Below, in pieces: positions 60,439-64,000 of a DNA stretch of 64,000 bases. Each line of letters opens with the position of its first letter. The stretch's first letter is position 1. The notes below the pieces were generated by a model. That model searched no databases and was not told where the DNA came from. It worked only from the letters and a program-made list of their open reading frames with translations. Origin of the DNA: Tunturiibacter gelidiferens (GTDB taxonomy: Bacteria; Acidobacteriota; Terriglobia; Terriglobales; Acidobacteriaceae); the NCBI RefSeq assembly GCF_013410115.1, contig NZ_JACCCV010000001.1, forward strand, positions 62,001 to 126,000. The letters are read 5' to 3'. Made by a program: the position numbers and the translations under genes.

Positions 60439-61494
60439 ATGAAACGGAAGTTTGCAAATATTCTGGAGACCGTGGGAAATACGCCGGTGGTTCGTATCAA
60501 CAAGCTTGGGCCGCCGGATGTGAATCTGTTTGTCAAGATTGAGGCGTTCAATCCGCTGGGGTCGGTGAAGGACCGGCTTGCGCTGGGTGTGATCGAGGAT
60601 GCTGAGCGACGTGGGACGCTGAAGCCGGGACAGACGGTGATTGAGGCTACGAGCGGCAATACGGGCATTGGGCTTGCTATGGTGTGTGCGCAGAAGGGAT
60701 ACCCGCTGGTGGTGGTGATGGCGGAGACGTTCAGCGTTGAGCGGAGAAAACTGATGCGGTTTCTCGGCGCGAAGATTGTGCTGACACCTGCGGCGGAGAG
60801 GGCGGTGGGGATGGTCAGGAAGACGGATGAACTGGCGGAGAAACATGGGTGGTTTCGGACGCGGCAGTTTGAGAATGAAGCGAATGCGGATATGCACTCG
60901 CGCACGACGGCGCAGGAGATTCTGAATGATTTTGAGGGCGATCGGCTGGACTATTGGGTGACGGGGTTCGGCACGGGTGGGACGCTGAAGGGAGTGGCGC
61001 GGGTGCTGGCGGAGAAGAGGTCGGAGACGAAGATTATTGTGTGCGAGCCGGATGCGGCACCGATGATCTCGAGCGGGGAGGCGCAGCCGCGGAATGCAGA
61101 TCGAACGGCTTCGGGGAGCCATCCGGCGTGGACTCCCCATCCGCAACAGGGGTGGAGCCCGGACTTTATCTCGAGTCTGACGCAGGATGCGATCGATGAA
61201 CACCGGATTGACCAGGTGCTGCGGATTACGAACGGCGATGCCATGAAGTGCAGCAGGGAGCTGGCGCTGAAGGAAGGGATCTTCGTGGGAATTACTTCAG
61301 GGGCGACCTTTGCTGGTGCGCTGCGGGTGTGTGCTGAGGCTGCGAAGGGATCGACGGTGCTGTGCATGCTGCCGGATACGGGGGAGCGGTACCTGAGTAC
61401 GCCGCTGTTTGCGGATATTGCGGTGGATATGACGCCTGAGGAGCTGGAGATCTCGCGATCGACTCCGAGGGCGCAGCTTCAGCCAGCGGGGTGA
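60439..61494 (+). CDS. cysK: cysteine synthase family protein
   Basis: 351 residues of the PLP fold type II. The PLP lysine is K44 (NPLGSVKDRLA), ATSGNTGIGLAM is the substrate loop, and GTGGTLKGV the phosphate loop. It should make cysteine from O-acetylserine (or phosphoserine) and sulfide. Compared with usual CysK (about 310 residues) it has an insertion of about 25 residues near 215-240 (QPRNADRTASGSHPAWTPHP), as seen in long-form relatives. Repeat A6 follows 15 bp after its stop. Confidence 0.9.
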   Translation: MKRKFANILETVGNTPVVRINKLGPPDVNLFVKIEAFNPLGSVKDRLALGVIEDAERRGTLKPGQTVIEATSGNTGIGLAMVCAQKGYPLVVVMAETFSVERRKLMRFLGAKIVLTPAAERAVGMVRKTDELAEKHGWFRTRQFENEANADMHSRTTAQEILNDFEGDRLDYWVTGFGTGGTLKGVARVLAEKRSETKIIVCEPDAAPMISSGEAQPRNADRTASGSHPAWTPHPQQGWSPDFISSLTQDAIDEHRIDQVLRITNGDAMKCSRELALKEGIFVGITSGATFAGALRVCAEAAKGSTVLCMLPDTGERYLSTPLFADIAVDMTPEELEISRSTPRAQLQPAG

Positions 61495-61508
61495 TGGTTC
61501 TTATGTTG

Positions 61509-61585
61509 CGGGTCCGCTTCGCGCGGGGCGGTCACTTCGTGACGGGTATACCCCTTCGGTTGGCGCTCCCGTTGGTCGCGAAGAC
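61509..61585. repeat. fold-back repeat A, copy 6 (partial, left half)
   Basis: GCGGGTCCGCTTCGCGCGGG, GCGGTCACTTCGTGACGGG, TATACCCC and GCGCTCCCGTTGGTCGCG are the left and inner parts of repeat A; the right half is missing. It begins 15 bp after the cysK stop. Confidence 0.82.
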
Positions 61586-61654
61586 AATAGCTAGGCCGAC
61601 CGCTGCAGTGCGGAAATCTCTCAGCGCGGTCCGGCGTTTATACTCATCCTTGCT

Positions 61655-62176
61655 ATGAGCGAGACGACGACGGATCCGATTGCCGACGAACAGACTGCGG
61701 CACGCACTACGATGGACATTCTCGAGATCATGTCCCTGCTGCCGCACCGCTATCCTTTTCTACTGATCGATCGCGTGATCGAGATGGAGCGGAAGCAACG
61801 GATTGTGGCGATTAAGAATGTGACGATCAACGAGCCGCACTTTCAGGGACACTTTCCAGACTATCCGATTATGCCTGGGGTTCTGATGGTGGAGGCTATC
61901 GCGCAGACGGGCGGAGCTCTGCTGCTGACCGAGATTCCTGACCGCGACCAGAAGCTGATGGTGTTTACGGGGATTGAGAATGCAAGGTTTCGGCGGCCGG
62001 TGGTGCCGGGAGATCAGCTTCGCATTGAGGTGACGGTGCTTCAGTGGAGAAGCCGCGCTGTAAAGATGTTGGGTAACATCACGGTGGATGGCAAGCTGGT
62101 CTGCGATGCTACGGTGATGTGCCAAGTGGTGCCGCGGGTTGTGAAGAAAGCTACGCGGGAGGCTCCGGCAGAGTGA
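61655..62176 (+). CDS. fabZ: 3-hydroxyacyl-ACP dehydratase
   Basis: 173 residues. After about 20 unconserved residues comes the hot-dog fold: IMSLLPHRYPFLLIDRVIEM (catalytic His), HFQGHFPDYPIMPGVLMVEA (catalytic Glu near the end), and ENARFRRPVVPGDQLRIEV. It removes water from 3-hydroxyacyl-ACPs in fatty-acid synthesis. TATACT lies 10 bases before the ATG, so the leader is at most a few bases. The stop overlaps the lpxA start (GTGA, 62173-62176). Confidence 0.96.
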   Translation: MSETTTDPIADEQTAARTTMDILEIMSLLPHRYPFLLIDRVIEMERKQRIVAIKNVTINEPHFQGHFPDYPIMPGVLMVEAIAQTGGALLLTEIPDRDQKLMVFTGIENARFRRPVVPGDQLRIEVTVLQWRSRAVKMLGNITVDGKLVCDATVMCQVVPRVVKKATREAPAE

Positions 62177-62958
62177 GTATTCATCCCACAGCCATCGTCG
62201 CGGCGGGGGCGCAGATCCCTGGCAGCTGCACGGTTGGTCCTTATTGCACGATAGGTCCTGATGTTGTGTTTGGCGAGGAGTGTGAGCTGGTATCGCATGT
62301 TGTGCTCGACGGGCATCTTACGATGGGGCGTGGGAATCGCATCTTCTCGTTTGCCTGCCTCGGGATCTCGCCTCAGGATTTGAAGTACGCCGGCGAGCCT
62401 ACGCGGCTTGAGATCGGCGATGGCAACACGATTCGGGAGTATGTGACGATCTCGCGTGGGACCAAGGGCGGCGGGGGAGTTACCAGGGTCGGGAGTGAGT
62501 GCCTGATCATGGCCTATACGCACATTGGACATGACTCGCAGATTGGGAATGGTTGTATTCTTGCGAACTCCGCTACGCTGGCGGGCCATGTGACGGTGGA
62601 AGATTACGCGGTTGTGGGTGCGCTGTGTCCGGTGCATCAGTTCTGCCGGATTGGACGGTACTCCTACATCGGTGGGGGCACAACGATTACGCAGAATGTG
62701 CTTCCCTACTCGCTGACCTCGATTGAGCGGAATAATCACGCTTACGGGTTGAACAAAGTGGGGCTGGAGCGAAAGGGGTTTACTCCGCAACAGTTGAAGG
62801 AGCTGCGCGCGGCTTATCGTACGCTGCTTGCATCGAAGCTTAATATCTCTGATGCGCTCGCGGCGATTCGGGAAACCGTTGCCTCCGGCGGAGCGGGCGA
62901 ACACGTTGCCTATCTCGCGGATTTTATCGCCAACAGTGAACGTGGGATTATCAAGTAA
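62173..62958 (+). CDS. lpxA: acyl-ACP--UDP-N-acetylglucosamine O-acyltransferase
   Basis: 261 residues from a GTG start overlapping fabZ. First step of lipid A synthesis, so the organism should have an outer membrane. Left-handed beta-helix of hexapeptide repeats (IHPTAIVAAGAQIPGSCTVG), FACLGISPQDLKYAGEPTRL, the catalytic His region MAYTHIGHDSQIGNG, and a helical C-terminal domain (LNKVGLERKGFTPQQLKELR). Length fits the E. coli protein. fabZ-lpxA order is the classical one; lpxD and lpxB are not in view. Confidence 0.96.
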   Translation: MSIHPTAIVAAGAQIPGSCTVGPYCTIGPDVVFGEECELVSHVVLDGHLTMGRGNRIFSFACLGISPQDLKYAGEPTRLEIGDGNTIREYVTISRGTKGGGGVTRVGSECLIMAYTHIGHDSQIGNGCILANSATLAGHVTVEDYAVVGALCPVHQFCRIGRYSYIGGGTTITQNVLPYSLTSIERNNHAYGLNKVGLERKGFTPQQLKELRAAYRTLLASKLNISDALAAIRETVASGGAGEHVAYLADFIANSERGIIK

Positions 62959-63009
62959 GCGTTTCGCGAGTCTTTGATACACAGCATCAGATTGGAGTTT
63001 TGGCCCGTT

Positions 63010-64000
63010 ATGATCTCGTCGGTTAGAAATCGTCTCCTCTTCGCAGCTTCCTTTCTGGCAGCAACCTTCTCTTTTTCTACGAGCGCAGATGCTCAGACGG
63101 CTCCGCCGACACGTGTGGCAATTGTCGGGCTGGTTCATGGCCATGTGCAGGGCTTTCTGCATAATCTCGCCGCGCACCCGGAGATTGCTCTTGTGGGCAT
63201 CTCTGAACCTGATCCGGCGCTGCGCCAGAAGTATATTGCGAAGACACACCTGTCTGGCGATCTGTTCTTCGCGACTGAAGCTGAGATGCTGAAGCATACG
63301 CAGCCGCAGGCGATTCTGGTTTATACCTCGATCGCGGGACATCGAGCGGCTATTGAGGAGGCTGCGCCGTTGCACATCGCGGCCATGGTGGAGAAGCCGC
63401 TGGCCACTACGGTGGAAGACGCGCTTGCCATTCAGGCGCTCTCGGAGAGGTACAACGTTCCTGTCCTGACGAACTACGAGACGACCTGGTACAACTCGAA
63501 TACTGCAGCGGTAAAGATGCTAGAAGAGGGAAAGATTGGCGATCTGCGGAAGCTGGTCGTGCATGATGGTCACGAGGGTCCGAAGGAGATTGGGGTCGAT
63601 CCGGAGTTTTTGAGCTGGCTCACCGATCCGAAGCAGAATGGCGCGGGTGCTCTGTTCGACTTTGGTTGCTATGGGGTGGACCTTGCGACGTGGATCCTGC
63701 ATGGGGAGCTGCCAACAACTGTGACCGCGGTTACGCTGCAGATTAAGCCGAAGATTTATCCCAACGTTGATGATGACAGCACGGTTGTGCTGACCTATCC
63801 GCATGCACAGGCGATCCTTCAGGGCTCGTGGAACTGGCCTTTTGCACGCAAGGATATGGAGATCTACGGGGCCACCGGGTATGTGGACACGGTGTATGAC
63901 GATGCAGCGCCAGGTGCGAAGCTTCGCGCTCGTTTGAGCGGAGAGAAATCTGAACACGTTGAGACTGCGCCGGCGCTCCAGGCTCCGCAAAATGATTCGC
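63010..64000 (+). CDS. secreted Gfo/Idh/MocA family oxidoreductase, 3' part beyond window
   Basis: 330 codons to the window edge without a stop. MISSVRNRLLFAASFLAATF begins a signal peptide (about 1-30, ends SADAQ). The Rossmann core starts RVAIVGLVHGHVQGFLHNLA, and VEKPLATTVEDALAI is the typical EKP motif; DFGCYGVDLATWILHGE belongs to the C-terminal domain. The glycine motif is imperfect (GLVHGH), which occurs in this family. Substrate probably a sugar. It starts 51 bp after lpxA, so could be in that operon, but its export makes a lipid A role unlikely. Confidence 0.82.
   Translation, partial: MISSVRNRLLFAASFLAATFSFSTSADAQTAPPTRVAIVGLVHGHVQGFLHNLAAHPEIALVGISEPDPALRQKYIAKTHLSGDLFFATEAEMLKHTQPQAILVYTSIAGHRAAIEEAAPLHIAAMVEKPLATTVEDALAIQALSERYNVPVLTNYETTWYNSNTAAVKMLEEGKIGDLRKLVVHDGHEGPKEIGVDPEFLSWLTDPKQNGAGALFDFGCYGVDLATWILHGELPTTVTAVTLQIKPKIYPNVDDDSTVVLTYPHAQAILQGSWNWPFARKDMEIYGATGYVDTVYDDAAPGAKLRARLSGEKSEHVETAPALQAPQNDS

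Noticed and set aside
63010..64000. GnnA, the UDP-GlcNAc oxidase of 3-amino lipid A, because it follows lpxA
   Set aside because: The protein has a signal peptide, so it is exported, whereas GnnA acts in the cytoplasm; no gnnB aminotransferase is visible.

Overview
The window looks like chromosomal DNA of a soil acidobacterium, class Terriglobia (Granulicella, Terriglobus or Edaphobacter type). I base this on GC-rich but AT-tolerant codon use, on the family mix (DUF3300 next to DUF2950, YXWGXW lipoprotein, several DinB, VOC and AKR singletons, a CxxC-x17-CxxC zinc-ribbon protein, an acidobacterial C3H zinc-knuckle protein) and on many intergenic palindromic repeats. No database search was possible. 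I found no tRNA, rRNA, CRISPR array, prophage or transposase.

Layout. 1-11.6 kb: secreted or envelope proteins and singletons (DUF2950, DUF3300, DUF3224, cupin, DUF885 peptidase, an ORFan, galU, ferritin-like protein, LysW-like zinc ribbon, M28 peptidase, DUF1905, degenerate rhomboid, lipoprotein). 12.1-16.6 kb: zinc-knuckle protein, then the minus-strand group gamma carbonic anhydrase, hisS, aspS. 16.7-20.4 kb: rpsU, zinc-ribbon protein, MBL hydrolase, rplU-rpmA and a 1-kb intergenic repeat cluster. 20.4-34.2 kb: SDR, a WYL regulator divergent from DinB, dut, DUF5996, overlapping purL-purF, and later purD. 34.3-43.3 kb: zinc-ribbon protein, YXWGXW lipoprotein, acnA, and a secreted GH87-type alpha-1,3-glucanase that looks acquired. 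43.3-51.7 kb: rel, then an amino-acid cluster trpB-trpA-aroQ-aroF-tyrA-ilvA. 51.7-64 kb: TonB, ddl, a DUF2256-DUF3253 fusion, a small inserted membrane-protein cassette next to an mmcQ-like gene, AKR, NTF2-like, DUF1801, DoxX, SDR, cysK, fabZ-lpxA and the start of a secreted Gfo/Idh/MocA protein.

The least expected signals are not in the housekeeping genes. (1) A fold-back repeat family (here 'A') occurs six times, each time just after a stop codon. (2) A second palindromic repeat ('B') occurs between genes and also in frame inside the purF propeptide. (3) A composite repeat ('C') occurs twice with the same parts in the same order. (4) A 71-bp direct repeat flanks a two-gene membrane cassette that carries a copy of the mmcQ promoter and start. 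(5) GC skew flips sign near 16.6-17.7 kb whatever the coding strand. (6) Several genes have a -10 box so close to the start codon that the mRNA should be leaderless. These are read directly from the sequence; their functions are inference.
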